Source: Pseudomonadota bacterium
GTDB lineage: Bacteria > Pseudomonadota > Alphaproteobacteria > Azospirillales > Azospirillaceae
Reading direction: 5' to 3'
DNA length: 14,624 nucleotides
Assembly (NCBI GenBank): GCA_023416455.1
Contig: JAEZHQ010000468.1
Coordinates: 1 to 14,624, forward strand
Both the position numbers and the translations under genes were made by a program. Each line of letters starts with the position of its first letter. Position 1 is the stretch's first letter. Positions 14,449-14,624 of the stretch are shown here, piece by piece. The notes under the pieces were generated by a model, which saw only the letters and a program-made list of their open reading frames with translations, made no database searches and was not told the DNA's origin.

Positions 14449-14624
14449 TCAGTCCCGCCAGAAGCTGGGCAGGAACAGCACCAGGACGGTGAAGACCTCC
14501 AGCCGGCCGAGCAGCATGGTGAAGCTGAGCACCCATTTGGCGGCGTCGGGCAGCGGCTGGTAGCTGCCCGACGGCCCGATCACCGGCCCCAGCCCGGGAC
14601 CGGCGCCGGCCAGGGTGGACGCCA
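14449..14624 (-). CDS. trkH: TrkH potassium uptake protein, C-terminal fragment (runs off the window)
   Basis: The last 57 codons of a minus-strand gene whose start lies beyond the right edge. The translation contains GPSGSYQPLPDAAKWVLSF, then MLLGRLEVFTVLVLFLPSFW and RD before the stop. This GRLE-FTVLVLF-P-FW ending is the hallmark of TrkH, the membrane subunit of the Trk potassium uptake system. The gene is convergent with the OCD-like gene and is probably unrelated to the catabolic island, so the island's right boundary may lie in the 78-nt gap. Confidence 0.88.
   Translation of the reverse strand, partial: ASTLAGAGPGLGPVIGPSGSYQPLPDAAKWVLSFTMLLGRLEVFTVLVLFLPSFWRD

Noticed and set aside
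1..14624. CRISPR array, tRNA or rRNA genes, transposase or integrase genes
   Set aside because: No regularly spaced repeats, no tRNA-like or rRNA sequence and no recombinase motifs were recognised anywhere in the window.

Overview
The window is about 70% GC and densely coded. Gene content and the closing TrkH tail suggest an alphaproteobacterium, possibly Azospirillum-like or another Rhodospirillales member; this assignment is an inference from composition and gene style. Apart from the TrkH fragment at the right edge, the window looks like one accessory catabolic island for an imported small organic molecule, probably an amine, betaine or amino-acid-like compound, rather than housekeeping sequence.

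Layout: (1) 1-420 holds no convincing gene but several inverted repeats. (2) 421-6169, minus strand, is a tight five-gene operon read right to left: a crotonase-fold enzyme, a Tat-type periplasmic binding protein, an ABC ATPase, a fused two-domain ABC permease, and a BKACE (DUF849) beta-keto acid cleavage enzyme. (3) 6170-6353 is a divergent, AT-rich control region with a 15-bp perfect inverted repeat and a second related copy 20 bp away. It lies between the operon and an IclR-family regulator on the plus strand (6354-7223). (4) 7224-7439 is a convergent intergenic region packed with five perfect stem-loops. (5) 7440-12006, minus strand, is a second operon: an acyl-CoA ligase, a RocA-like aldehyde dehydrogenase and a class III aminotransferase. 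(6) 12007-12113 is a second divergent AT-rich control region sharing short words with the first. (7) 12114-14370, plus strand, is a pair: an FAD-dependent amine oxidase-like protein and a divergent ornithine cyclodeaminase/mu-crystallin-fold protein. (8) 14449-14624, minus strand, is the C-terminal end of trkH, running out of the window.

Working model (inference): the ABC system imports the substrate. The FAD oxidase and/or the aminotransferase convert an amine to an aldehyde, and the ALDH makes the acid. The ligase activates it as a CoA thioester, the crotonase-fold enzyme modifies it, and BKACE cleaves a beta-keto acid with acetyl-CoA to give acetoacetate and a shortened acyl-CoA. The IclR protein probably controls the cluster. 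Three of the enzymes carry substitutions at normally catalytic positions (crotonase Glu to Gln, ligase A10 Lys to Arg, OCD-fold Arg to Leu), so family-based naming should be treated cautiously. The combination may represent an uncharacterised pathway.
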